A stretch of 64,000 nt of DNA from Luteimonas huabeiensis HB2. GTDB taxonomy: Bacteria > Pseudomonadota > Gammaproteobacteria > Xanthomonadales > Xanthomonadaceae. Both the position numbers and the translations under genes were made by a program. Each line of letters opens with the position of its first letter. Positions within the stretch are counted from its first letter, which is position 1. Location: assembly GCF_000559025.1 (NCBI RefSeq), contig NZ_JAAN01000011.1:1-64000 (forward strand), in the 5' to 3' direction. The notes under the pieces were generated by a model, which was not told where the DNA came from, made no database searches, and saw only the letters and a list, made by a program, of their open reading frames with translations. This document shows positions 27,801 to 38,152 of the stretch, piece by piece.

Positions 27801-28442
27801 GCGGTGGCCAGCGGGGCCGACAGCGTCGCGGTCGGCAACCAGAGCGTCGCCAGCGGCGCCGGCAGCACCGCGCTCGGGCAGGGTGCGACCGCCTCGGCGG
27901 CCGACAGCACCGCGCTCGGCCACGGCGCCACCGCCAGCCACGGCAACAGCGTGGCCCTGGGCGCGGGCTCGGCCACCACGGTGGGCGCGCAGGCGAGCTA
28001 CAACGCGGCCTACGTCGGCAACAGTTCGTCCACGGGCGAGGTGAACGTCGGCGGGCGCACGGTGACCGGCGTGGCGCCGGGTATCGCCGGTACCGATGCG
28101 GTGAACGTCAACCAGCTCAACGCCGGCGTGAACCACGCCATCGGTGCGGCCAACGCCTACACCGACGGTCGCATCAACCAGATCGAGGGCGATCTGTGGA
28201 CGATCGACCGCGGCTACCGCGGCGCGACCGCGTCGGCGATGGCGATGGCCGGCCTGCCGCAGGCCTACCTGCCGGGCAAGAGCATGCTGGCGGTCGGCTT
28301 CGGCGGCTACCAGAGCGAGTACGGCATGGCGATCGGTCTGTCGGGCATCACCGACAACGGCCGCTACGTCTACCGCGCCCAGGCCAGCGGCAACACCGCC
28401 CGCGACTGGGGCTTCTCGGTCGGCGCCGGCATTCAGTGGTGA
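21801..28442 (+). CDS. Giant trimeric autotransporter adhesin (YadA-like)
   Basis: This 2213-residue protein is a type Vc secreted, surface-anchored adhesin. The first 25 residues match the extended signal peptide region (MNRIFRKVWN, then MGQWVVASE), followed by the signal core to about residue 60. The passenger alternates beta-strand repeats (about 60-300 and 1305-1740) with YadA-type head repeats of the SIALGxxAxA kind (about 320-660, 810-1200, 1770-1840 and 1994-2056), neck motifs (AVNVRQL, NGSQLY, AVNVNQL) and a coiled-coil stalk (about 1900-1970) with 14-residue repeats. Residues about 2117-2213 are the beta-barrel anchor ending GAGIQW. ATG 21801 is fixed by the signal region. It is followed by a probable anchor lipoprotein. 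Confidence 0.95.
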   Translation: MNRIFRKVWNASMGQWVVASELASGDRPGQATRDERRAVKSLGSAALLALAMTGGPLAAQDFTVTDGATPAAIGPGGVVTFSGGSNIDVVQTGGADAAVVEIALDPDLTVDSLTAGTTRIDGTGVAIGTDVVLGATGLSLGAGAPSIGTTGIHAGGLVVAGVANATAADHAVNLGQLQQVQEQAAAGWNVAVGAGTHNIGPGGTVAFAGDSNVSVTLGGAEDAASVQLALNPNLTATSLTTGATTVSTTGVAVGTATFNATGLRLGPGAPSVTTGGIDAGGLRITNVAPGQLSATSTDAVTGQQIFDLFIEAGAGGVRYFHAASTRPDSRALGAESIAIGPETIAAGDSSLAAGDAASTTAGATGSIALGQAARVGTADADIPDGDGAIAIGRNAAAAGNRTLALGDGAAVGSEFAQDALAIGTGAQVAGAFSSRATAIGAGAQAGALGATAIGAQAIAGGEDSVALGRATAGAVDAIAAGRGAQAATQRGIALGTDAGVGTAGTDAGDRTDHVAIGTRAGRNVVGNLTTAIGYDAGTGVEGDDNLALGTEAGRGLQGNNNISIGRRANDGAGARAQAVAIGDNTAAGTNSVALGSGAQAAGSESLALGKDATAGGNGVAVGAHAVAEGSNIALGRNSIARDADVSGAGYLTGSAAPGSAVSVGNSVAGGSFQRRIVNVADGAQGYDAVNVRQLRGAQQAVANLVGGGVAVNPDGSYGPITVKDSAGNDVTFNSVVEALGAVTDGTVEILPADAVRYNADGTVTVAAGVLGNQAVNVDQLNQAIDENGNKYFSANTTEIANRGNDGATGENAMAIGPAAVAGGDSSLSVGHEAVVDAGAHRGVAIGYDVNAKAINSTVLGNSGAAAYDQGGVAVGQAAVSRGLNSIVIGTGAESDPQTAASVDNAIVIGTIAEASADNGIAIGHDALASDVNAVAQGYDAHAIAANAQASGTRARSSGVNAQASGTDAWASGSNAVANGTNSRGLAADGIALGTGAVSGFAPAPGQEALNVNAIAIGTGANAVYQNATAIGRAALADQVAAAAVGDGASATAEAALALGRSAAASGTSSIAQGDGATASAEAAQASGRGAGATAASALAHGDGALASAASASAVGRLAQATGTSASAFGHAAQATFANTVAVGAQSRATAVGAAAFGQNAAATAANAVALGVGATAGHARSVALGQGAATAAAVGTASVVVDKTTYAFAGASPVGTVSVGTAQDKRTLTNVAAGRISATSTDAINGSQLYGTNLALNALAGDLDTAGASIADVLGGNAAYDPDTHTVTMTNIGGTGENTVHDAIGYAAQGWNVSAQGGAAGVVAPGATVDFANDDGNIVVARDGTDLTFDLADDITVASVTAGDTVLDTDGVTIEDGAGNVANLTAGGLAATDGSATVNIAPGTVAVGDGTYTSTLAPTALTVGGAFPVVVDGATGTIGGLQNRTFDPDNFTSGQAATEDQLAVVSGLVNAGWNVTDADGNQAKIGPNGVVTFQGDANIGVAQTGVDQSGVVAITLNRDLDVDSVTAGDAVLDTDGLAVDDGAGNATTVGAGAIAVRDAGGTTTIGGNAISVGGANPIAISGDTGTIGGLQNQTIDYPDFADGSGRAATEEQLDLVNQAANAGWNLADAEGHQVNIGPDGLVTFEGDANIGVAQTGADQNGVVAITLNRDLDVDSVTAGDTVIDGTGVAIGPDVRLGDAGLTIVGGPSVTLAGIDAGNTIITNVAAGVDDTDAVNVGQLRDTVAASRTRYYSVNSTGGGNEDNDGASGEDAIAAGKDATAAGEQAVALGLGSSADGTGALALGAQAQALSLNSLAIGAGAVSSHANSIALGAGSATTVGAQSGYQGAYVGSSDSSGELNIGGRQLTGVAAGSAATDGVNVSQLQAGVTHAISEANSYTDTQIGGVNNRIDQLDGRVTQIEGDIVDIRGDITDIQGDIVDIRGDITDLGDRVTDIEGVVVEVDNRITNLENGASGPFRISQDEPYVAPAPTGTNAAAGGNGAVASGADSVAVGNQSVASGAGSTALGQGATASAADSTALGHGATASHGNSVALGAGSATTVGAQASYNAAYVGNSSSTGEVNVGGRTVTGVAPGIAGTDAVNVNQLNAGVNHAIGAANAYTDGRINQIEGDLWTIDRGYRGATASAMAMAGLPQAYLPGKSMLAVGFGGYQSEYGMAIGLSGITDNGRYVYRAQASGNTARDWGFSVGAGIQW
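26271..26840 (+). repeat. Two near-identical 117-bp direct repeats inside the adhesin gene
   Basis: Positions 26271-26387 and 26724-26840 differ at only three bases by my reading and lie 453 bp (151 codons) apart, in frame. They encode the same strand-rich passenger module (GDANIGVAQTG, ITLNRDLDVDSVTAGD). Confidence 0.85.
27545..27715 (+). repeat. Short tandem repeats encoding the adhesin stalk
   Basis: Alternating GGCGACATC-type units encode GDIVDIRGDITDIQ repeats with 7/14-residue periodicity, which is the trimeric coiled-coil stalk. Confidence 0.75.
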
Positions 28443-28448
28443 ACCCCG

Positions 28449-28474
28449 GGGCCCGGCACCACCGTGCCGGGCCC
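28449..28474 (+). promoter_or_regulatory. Intercistronic hairpin between adhesin and anchor gene
   Basis: An 11-bp perfect stem (28449-28459 with 28464-28474) and a 4-nt loop CACC lie just after the adhesin stop, with no T-run. It more likely stabilises or separates mRNA segments than terminates transcription. Confidence 0.5.
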
Positions 28475-28558
28475 ACCGCATCCATCATCCACGGGGAACC
28501 CCGGGCGGGCACGCCCGGCCGCGCCGCAGGCGCGCTCCCCACGCAGAGGTCCAACGAC

Positions 28559-29410
28559 ATGACCAAGACTCCGTTCAACACCCGCATCGGCCTGGCCCTG
28601 GCCGCCTCGGCGCTGGCCATCGCGCTGAGCGCATGCGGTACCCGCCACGTCAGCCGCGACATCACGCCCGAGGGCGTGGCCGGCGAAGTGGTCTTCCCCG
28701 ATCCCGACAGCGCCGTGCTCGCCCAGGGCACGTTCCCCAATCTCGACGACCTGCGCGCGGTCGGTGCCGGCGTCACCAAGGACCAGCTCTACCAAGCCCT
28801 GGGGCGGCCCCACTTCCGCGAAGGCCTGATCGGCGTGCGCGAATGGGACTACCTGTTCCACTTCCGCACGCCCGAGGGCGTCAAGACCTGCCAGTACAAG
28901 GTGATCTTCGACAAGGATCTGCTCGGCCGCAGCTTCCACTGGCAGCCGGCGTCGTGCGCGGCGCTGCTGGATCCGCCCGAGATCGCGCCCGTGGCCGCGC
29001 CCGCGCCCGCGACCGAGGGCGTGCGCCGGATCGCCCTGTCGGCGGACGCGCTGTTCGCGTTCGCCGGCCACGCCGAGCGTGACATGCGGCCTGCCGGCCG
29101 CGAGCAGCTGCGCAAGCTCGCCGCCGAGATCGGCGACGCGCAGGCGGCGACGGTGACCGTGATCGGGCATACCGATCGCATCGGCAGCGACAGCGCCAAC
29201 CAGCGGCTGTCGCAGCAGCGCGCGGAGACGGTGCGCGCGCTGCTGGTCGCCCACGGCGTGCCGGCCGATGCGGTGGTCGCGGTGGGGCGCGGCGCATCGC
29301 AGCCGGTGACCACCGCGTGCAGCGATGCGCTGCCGCGTACGGCGCTGGTCGAGTGCCTGGCGCCGGATCGCCGGGTGGAGGTCGAGGTGCGGGCGTTGGC
29401 TTCGCGCTGA
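28559..29410 (+). CDS. BamE-like/OmpA-like lipoprotein, putative autotransporter anchor (TpgA type)
   Basis: This 283-residue protein has a lipoprotein signal (LSAC, C22), an SmpA/OmlA (BamE-like) domain (about 60-145; [22 protein letters not shown]) and a C-terminal OmpA-like peptidoglycan-binding domain (about 165-280; [20 protein letters not shown]). This architecture and position directly after a trimeric autotransporter match TpgA of Acinetobacter, which tethers the AtaA adhesin to peptidoglycan. The domain calls are firm; the anchoring role here is inferred. It is probably co-transcribed with the adhesin across a 116-bp gap. Confidence 0.85.
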   Translation: MTKTPFNTRIGLALAASALAIALSACGTRHVSRDITPEGVAGEVVFPDPDSAVLAQGTFPNLDDLRAVGAGVTKDQLYQALGRPHFREGLIGVREWDYLFHFRTPEGVKTCQYKVIFDKDLLGRSFHWQPASCAALLDPPEIAPVAAPAPATEGVRRIALSADALFAFAGHAERDMRPAGREQLRKLAAEIGDAQAATVTVIGHTDRIGSDSANQRLSQQRAETVRALLVAHGVPADAVVAVGRGASQPVTTACSDALPRTALVECLAPDRRVEVEVRALASR

Positions 29411-29599
29411 CGTCGCCGACGCACGCCGCCGGTCGCGTTCGCGAGCGCGGCACGCCTGCCGCCGGCGGTGCCGCCTCCGTCGGCAGGCGCCGGCGGCGAG
29501 GGGAGATCGCGGCCGTGCCGAGGCTGGCCGCGATGGTCGGTCCTCGCGCCCGTGCGCCGCGGGCGGCCAGCTTGCGTACGCCCGCGTATGCCGGATGTT

Positions 29600-29613
29600 T
29601 TGATTACGGTCAA
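29600..29613. promoter_or_regulatory. TTGA-N6-TCAA dyad upstream of fabA
   Basis: The inverted repeat TTGATTACGGTCAA lies 55 bp before the fabA start, in the most A/T-rich part of the gap. It could be an operator for a fatty-acid regulator or overlap a -35 (TTGATT). No regulator is identified. Confidence 0.35.
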
Positions 29614-29667
29614 GGCTTTCGGGCGGAAATGTCGCAAAGTAGGCGGCTTTCCACACGGCACGACGAC

Positions 29668-30183
29668 ATGACCCGATCCGCTTCCTTCGACCGCGAGCAA
29701 CTGCTGGCCTGCGCGCGCGGCGAGCTCTTCGGCCCCGGCAACCCGCGCCTGCCGGCGCCGCCGATGCTGATGTTCGACCGCATCACCGAGGTCTCGTCCG
29801 AAGGCGGGCGCTACGGCAAGGGCGTGGTTAAGGCCGAGTTGGACATCCACCCGGACCTGTGGTTCTTCGCCTGCCACTTCGAGGACGACCCGGTGATGCC
29901 CGGCTGCCTCGGCCTGGATGCGATGTGGCAGCTGTGCGGCTTCTACCTGCCGTGGCTGGGCGCCAGCGGGCGCGGTCGCGCGCTCGGCGTGGGGCAGGTG
30001 AAGTTCACCGGCCAGGTGCTGCCGAGCGCGAAGCTCGTCGCCTACGAGCTGGACATCCGGCGCGTCCTGCGCGGGCGGCTGGAGATGGTGATCGCCGACG
30101 GCCGCACGCTGGTGGACGGGCGCGAGATCTACACCGCGTCCGATCTGCGCGTGGGCCTGTTCGCCTCCACGGAGGGCTTCTGA
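29668..30183 (+). CDS. fabA: 3-hydroxydecanoyl-ACP dehydratase/isomerase FabA
   Basis: This 171-residue bifunctional enzyme introduces the cis double bond of unsaturated fatty acids. The active-site H70 (ACHFEDDP) and D84 (GLDAMWQL) fall at the same numbers as in E. coli FabA, and [20 protein letters not shown] is near-invariant in the family. ATG 29668 gives the standard length; longer frames upstream are not homologous. fabB starts 2 bp after the stop, the usual fabAB operon. Confidence 0.98.
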   Translation: MTRSASFDREQLLACARGELFGPGNPRLPAPPMLMFDRITEVSSEGGRYGKGVVKAELDIHPDLWFFACHFEDDPVMPGCLGLDAMWQLCGFYLPWLGASGRGRALGVGQVKFTGQVLPSAKLVAYELDIRRVLRGRLEMVIADGRTLVDGREIYTASDLRVGLFASTEGF

Positions 30184-30185
30184 GC

Positions 30186-31409
30186 ATGCGCCGGGTGGTG
30201 GTCACCGGGATGGGCATCGTCTCGTGCCTGGGCAACGACGCCGCGAGCGTGTCCGCAGCCTTGCGCGCGGGGCGTTCCGGCATCGGCTTCGTGCCGCAGT
30301 ACGCGGAACTCGGCCTGCGCAGCCGGGTCGCGGGCGTGCCCGGGATCGACCTGGACGCGCACATCGACCGCAAGCTGAAGCGCTTCATGGGCGACGCCGC
30401 GGGCTACGCCTACGTCGCCATGCGCGACGCGATCGCGCAGGCGGGCCTGAGCGATGCGCAGGTGCGCGACGCGCGCACCGGCCTGATCGCCGGCTCCGGC
30501 GGCGGCTCGCCGCAATGGCAGGTGGAGACCGCCGACCTGTTGCGCGCGCGCGGCGTGCGCAAGGTCGGCCCGTACATGGTGCCGCGCTCGATGGGCTCCA
30601 CCGTATCGGCCACCCTGGCCACGGCGTTCGGTATCCGCGGGCTGAGCTATTCGATCTCCGCCGCGTGCGCGACCTCCGCCCACTGCATCGGCGCGGCCGC
30701 CGACCTCATCCGCCACGGCGCGCAGGACGTGATGATCGCCGGCGGCGGCGAGGAGCTGCACTGGGCGATGACCGCGCAGTTCGACGCGATGGGCGCGCTG
30801 TCCACCCGCCGCAACGATGCGCCGCAGGCCGCCTCGCGGCCCTACGACGCCGACCGAGACGGCTTCGTCATCGCCGGCGGTGCCGGCATGCTGGTGCTGG
30901 AGGACGAGGCGCATGCGCGCGCGCGCGGCGCGGAGATCCTGGCCGAGCTGGTCGGCTACGGGGTGACCTCCGACGGCGCCGACATGGTCGCGCCTTCCGG
31001 CGAGGGCGCGGTGCGCTGTATGCGCATGGCGCTGGCCGGCCTGGGCCACGAACCGCCGGGTCCGATCGACTACCTCAACACCCATGGCACCTCGACCCCG
31101 CTCGGCGACCTGGTGGAGCTGGCGGCCGTGCGCGAGGTGTTCGGCGAAGCGGTGCCGCCGCTGTCCTCGACCAAGGCGCTGAGCGGGCACTCGCTGGGCG
31201 CGGCCAGCGTGCACGAGGCGATCTACAGCCTGCTGATGCTGCGCGAGGGCTTCATCGCCGGCTCCGCCAACATCGAACGGCTGGACCCGGAGGCCGAGGC
31301 GTTCCCCATCGTGCGCGAGCGCCGCGATGCCGCCCTGCGCACGGTGATGTCCAACAGCTTCGGCTTCGGCGGCACCAACGCCAGCCTGGTGTTCGCGCGC
31401 GCGGACTGA
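30186..31409 (+). CDS. fabB: 3-oxoacyl-ACP synthase I FabB
   Basis: This 407-residue thiolase-fold condensing enzyme elongates the unsaturated fatty acid branch started by FabA. The Cys-His-His triad is C161 (SAACATSAH), H300 (NTHGTST) and H335 ([10 protein letters not shown]), and the C-terminal [13 protein letters not shown] is intact. It is coupled to fabA with a 2-bp gap. Confidence 0.97.
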   Translation: MRRVVVTGMGIVSCLGNDAASVSAALRAGRSGIGFVPQYAELGLRSRVAGVPGIDLDAHIDRKLKRFMGDAAGYAYVAMRDAIAQAGLSDAQVRDARTGLIAGSGGGSPQWQVETADLLRARGVRKVGPYMVPRSMGSTVSATLATAFGIRGLSYSISAACATSAHCIGAAADLIRHGAQDVMIAGGGEELHWAMTAQFDAMGALSTRRNDAPQAASRPYDADRDGFVIAGGAGMLVLEDEAHARARGAEILAELVGYGVTSDGADMVAPSGEGAVRCMRMALAGLGHEPPGPIDYLNTHGTSTPLGDLVELAAVREVFGEAVPPLSSTKALSGHSLGAASVHEAIYSLLMLREGFIAGSANIERLDPEAEAFPIVRERRDAALRTVMSNSFGFGGTNASLVFARAD

Positions 31410-31466
31410 ACGGCGCCGGCCGCCTGGCGGCGGCCGCGTCGATGGCCCCACCTGGGCGGGCGTGGC

Positions 31467-31472
31467 ACAATT
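31467..31472 (+). promoter_or_regulatory. Possible -10 box for tRNA-Lys
   Basis: CACAAT lies 44 bp before the mature tRNA 5' end, in a GC-rich context. No clear -35 is present. Confidence 0.3.
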
Positions 31473-31516
31473 CCCGCCCCGAGGCGCCCGGGCTGTCCCG
31501 CGCCTCGTCGAGCGCC

Positions 31517-31592
31517 GGGTCGTTAGCTCAGTCGGTAGAGCATCGGACTTTTAATCCGCTGGTCGTTGGTTCGAATCCAACACGACCCACCA
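31517..31592 (+). tRNA. tRNA-Lys (anticodon TTT)
   Basis: This 76-nt cloverleaf has acceptor GGGTCGT/ACGACCC, D-arm AGCTCAGTCGGTAGAGC, anticodon loop CTTTTAA with TTT at 31550-31552, T-arm with GGTTCGAATCC, discriminator A and an encoded CCA end. It is nearly identical to E. coli tRNA-Lys outside the anticodon and T stems. Confidence 0.99.
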
Positions 31593-31676
31593 TCCGGCGA
31601 GCGCACGCGCCAGCGGCGATACGCTGCCGCGGCTGTCCGCCCCCGGGGCGGCGAAGGCGCCGCCGGCGCGGCTGCG

Positions 31677-31698
31677 GTAGCGGTGCCGCTACTTTCCT
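31677..31698 (+). terminator. Probable terminator after tRNA-Lys
   Basis: The stem GTAGCG/CGCTAC (31677-31692, 4-nt loop) is followed by TTTCCTT and abuts the 3' end of the convergent amidohydrolase gene. Confidence 0.5.
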
Positions 31699-33099
31699 TC
31701 ATGCCGCTTCCTGGGCCTGCTCATCCGTGGCCGCCTGCAGCGCGGTTTCGACCGCGCGCCAGGCCGCGTCGAGATCAAGCGGTTCGCCTTCGAACCACAC
31801 CGCGGCGATCCTGCGGGTGTGGCGGATGTCGGCGAGCGGGTCGCCGTCGACGACCACGATGTCGGCGCGGGCGCCGGTCTCGAGCCGGCCGAGGTCGGGG
31901 CGGCCGAGGATGTCCGCGGCGACGTGGGTGGCCGCTTGCAACGCCTGCACCGGTTCCAGGCCGGCGTCGACCAGCGCCGCCAGCTCCTGGTGCAATGCGC
32001 CGCCTGGCAGCATGTACGGCGCGGCGGGGAGGTCCGAGCCCGCGCCGATCGGCACGCCGGCGGCCAGCAGGCGCGGCAGCAGCGCCGAGACGAAGCGCAG
32101 GTCGGCGGCGGCACGGGGCGTGGCGCGGTCGCCCGAGACCGCGCCTTCGAGATATTTCCAATAGTCGGCGAAGTAAGGGCGCATCCGTCCGGCGCCCGGC
32201 AGGTCGTCGAGGGCGAGGCTGCCCGGCCTGGCGAACTGGCGCGCGTTGCCTACGGTGGGGACGACCGCCATGCCGCTGGCGGCGATCTCGCCGGCGATGC
32301 GGTCCAGCAAGGCGTCGTCGAGGGCGTCGGCGAGCGGGTCGCCGCCGAGCCGGCGGTAGGCGAGCGCGGCGCCGCTGAGGTGTTCGAGGCTCGACACGCC
32401 GGCGCGCGCGGCCTGGGTCGCGTCGATCTCGGCCTGGGTCAGCCCGCGGGTGAGCATGGTGCCCAGGTCGGCCATGACCGGCAGGCCGGCCGCGCCGGCG
32501 GCGCGCGACGCGGCGTCGAACGCCGCCGGCGGCACCTGCTCGTAGAGCTTGATCCACTCGACGCCGGCTTCGGCCAGCGCGTTCACCGCCGCGGCCGCAT
32601 CGTCCTCGCCGGCGATGGTGATCGGCATGATCTCGCCGAGCGGGCGGCTGCCGAGCGGCGAGGGGCCGCCCGAGAACACGTTGCCTTCGCCGTCGAGCAT
32701 CGGGCCGCTGGCGAGGATGCGCGGCGCGCCCGCCGTGGCGCGCATGGCGGCGATCATATCCAACGTGTTGTTCGCATCGCGCACCGTGGTCACGCCGGAA
32801 GGCAGGAACGCGCCGAGGAAGTGCGGCCGGGCGTGCACGTGCAGATCGATGAGGCCGGGCAACAGGAGCGCGCGGCCGTAGTCGTGCACCGGCGTGCGTG
32901 CATTCCAGCGGCAGTCGCGCGCGCGACCGGCGCAGAGGATCGCCCCGGATGCGACCACCACCGCGCCGTCCTCCACCACGCGCCCGGCGCGCGCGTCGAA
33001 GACGCGGCCGAGCAGCACCGCGTCGGCCGGTGGCGGGGCGGTGGTGCAACCGGCAAGCAGGCACAGCGCGGACAGGGCGGCGAACAGCATTCTTGGCAT
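31699..33099 (-). CDS. Amidohydrolase-family lipoprotein
   Basis: This 466-residue metallo-dependent hydrolase has a lipoprotein signal LLAGC (C18), an N-terminal beta-sandwich (about 25-80), the metal motif H87-x-H89 in GLIDLHVHARP, and a barrel with MADLGTM, SSLEHLSG and the conserved aspartate in IGAGSDLPAAPY. The C-terminal ADIVVVDGDPLADI returns to the beta-sandwich, as in imidazolonepropionase/prolidase-like members. The substrate cannot be inferred. An internal ATG (33090) is an alternative start. It is convergent with tRNA-Lys and divergent from the helicase gene. Confidence 0.88.
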   Translation of the reverse strand: MPRMLFAALSALCLLAGCTTAPPPADAVLLGRVFDARAGRVVEDGAVVVASGAILCAGRARDCRWNARTPVHDYGRALLLPGLIDLHVHARPHFLGAFLPSGVTTVRDANNTLDMIAAMRATAGAPRILASGPMLDGEGNVFSGGPSPLGSRPLGEIMPITIAGEDDAAAAVNALAEAGVEWIKLYEQVPPAAFDAASRAAGAAGLPVMADLGTMLTRGLTQAEIDATQAARAGVSSLEHLSGAALAYRRLGGDPLADALDDALLDRIAGEIAASGMAVVPTVGNARQFARPGSLALDDLPGAGRMRPYFADYWKYLEGAVSGDRATPRAAADLRFVSALLPRLLAAGVPIGAGSDLPAAPYMLPGGALHQELAALVDAGLEPVQALQAATHVAADILGRPDLGRLETGARADIVVVDGDPLADIRHTRRIAAVWFEGEPLDLDAAWRAVETALQAATDEQAQEAA

Positions 33100-33151
33100 G
33101 GGGAGGGCCTCTGGACGTAGGGGCGCGCCTGAACCGCCGGGGCGGGCGCGG

Positions 33152-33180
33152 TTGAAGCCGGCCGCGGACGGGCGCACATT
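33152..33180 (+). promoter_or_regulatory. Promoter of the Lhr-type helicase gene
   Basis: TTGAAG (33152-33157) and CACATT (33175-33180) are exactly 17 bp apart; the predicted transcription start is the A of ATG 33187, so the message would be leaderless. Confidence 0.45.
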
Positions 33181-33186
33181 CCGGCC

Positions 33187-37680
<4,494 letters not shown>

Positions 37681-37730
37681 AATCGCCTCCGATCCGAGCC
37701 ACTCGCCCCACTCATCACGCTGGAGTCCGC

Positions 37731-38114
37731 ATGCCCCGCATTCCCGTCAGCACCGATCAGGCCCCGGCCGCCATCGGCCCGTATTCGCAGGCCGTGCGCG
37801 CCGGCGACACCGTGTTCCTCTCCGGCCAGATCCCGCTGGACCCGGCCACCGGCGAACTGGTGCCGGGCGACGTCGCCGCGCAGGCGCGGCAGGCGTTCCG
37901 CAACCTGGAGGCGGTCTGCGCCGCGGCCGGCGGATCGCTGGACGACGTGGTGCGGCTGGGCCTGTACCTGACCGACCTGGGCGAGTTCGCCGCGGTCAAC
38001 GCGGCGATGGCCGAGTTCTTCTCCGCGCCGTACCCCGCGCGCTCGACCATCGAGGTCTCGGCGCTGCCCAAGGGCGCCGCGTTCGAGGTCGATGCGATCC
38101 TCGCGCTGCGCTGA
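37731..38114 (+). CDS. ridA: RidA-family enamine/imine deaminase
   Basis: This 127-residue trimeric YjgF/YER057c/UK114 protein hydrolyses reactive 2-aminoacrylate-type enamines. Signatures are APAAIGPYSQAV, VFLSGQIPLDP and the C-terminal PARSTIEVSALPKGAAFEVD with the substrate-binding arginine. GGAG at 37722-37725 precedes the start. Confidence 0.97.
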   Translation: MPRIPVSTDQAPAAIGPYSQAVRAGDTVFLSGQIPLDPATGELVPGDVAAQARQAFRNLEAVCAAAGGSLDDVVRLGLYLTDLGEFAAVNAAMAEFFSAPYPARSTIEVSALPKGAAFEVDAILALR

Positions 38115-38152
38115 GCGGCCGTCGCGCGCCGCGCGCGGGGCGGGATGAGGCG

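Noticed and set aside
21756-28481. A 2241-codon open frame on the strand opposite the adhesin, and similar very long antisense frames opposite lhr (31699-37653) and other genes
   Set aside because: These are high-GC shadows: translations are His/Arg/Gly/Ala-rich with no domains, and codon bias on the sense strand fully explains the absence of stops.
31462-31480. Second sigma54-like promoter (TGGCAC-N5-CCGC) before tRNA-Lys
   Set aside because: The -12 element lacks the TTG/GTG bases, the context is GC-rich, and a sigma70-type CACAAT overlaps it; a housekeeping tRNA under RpoN is implausible.
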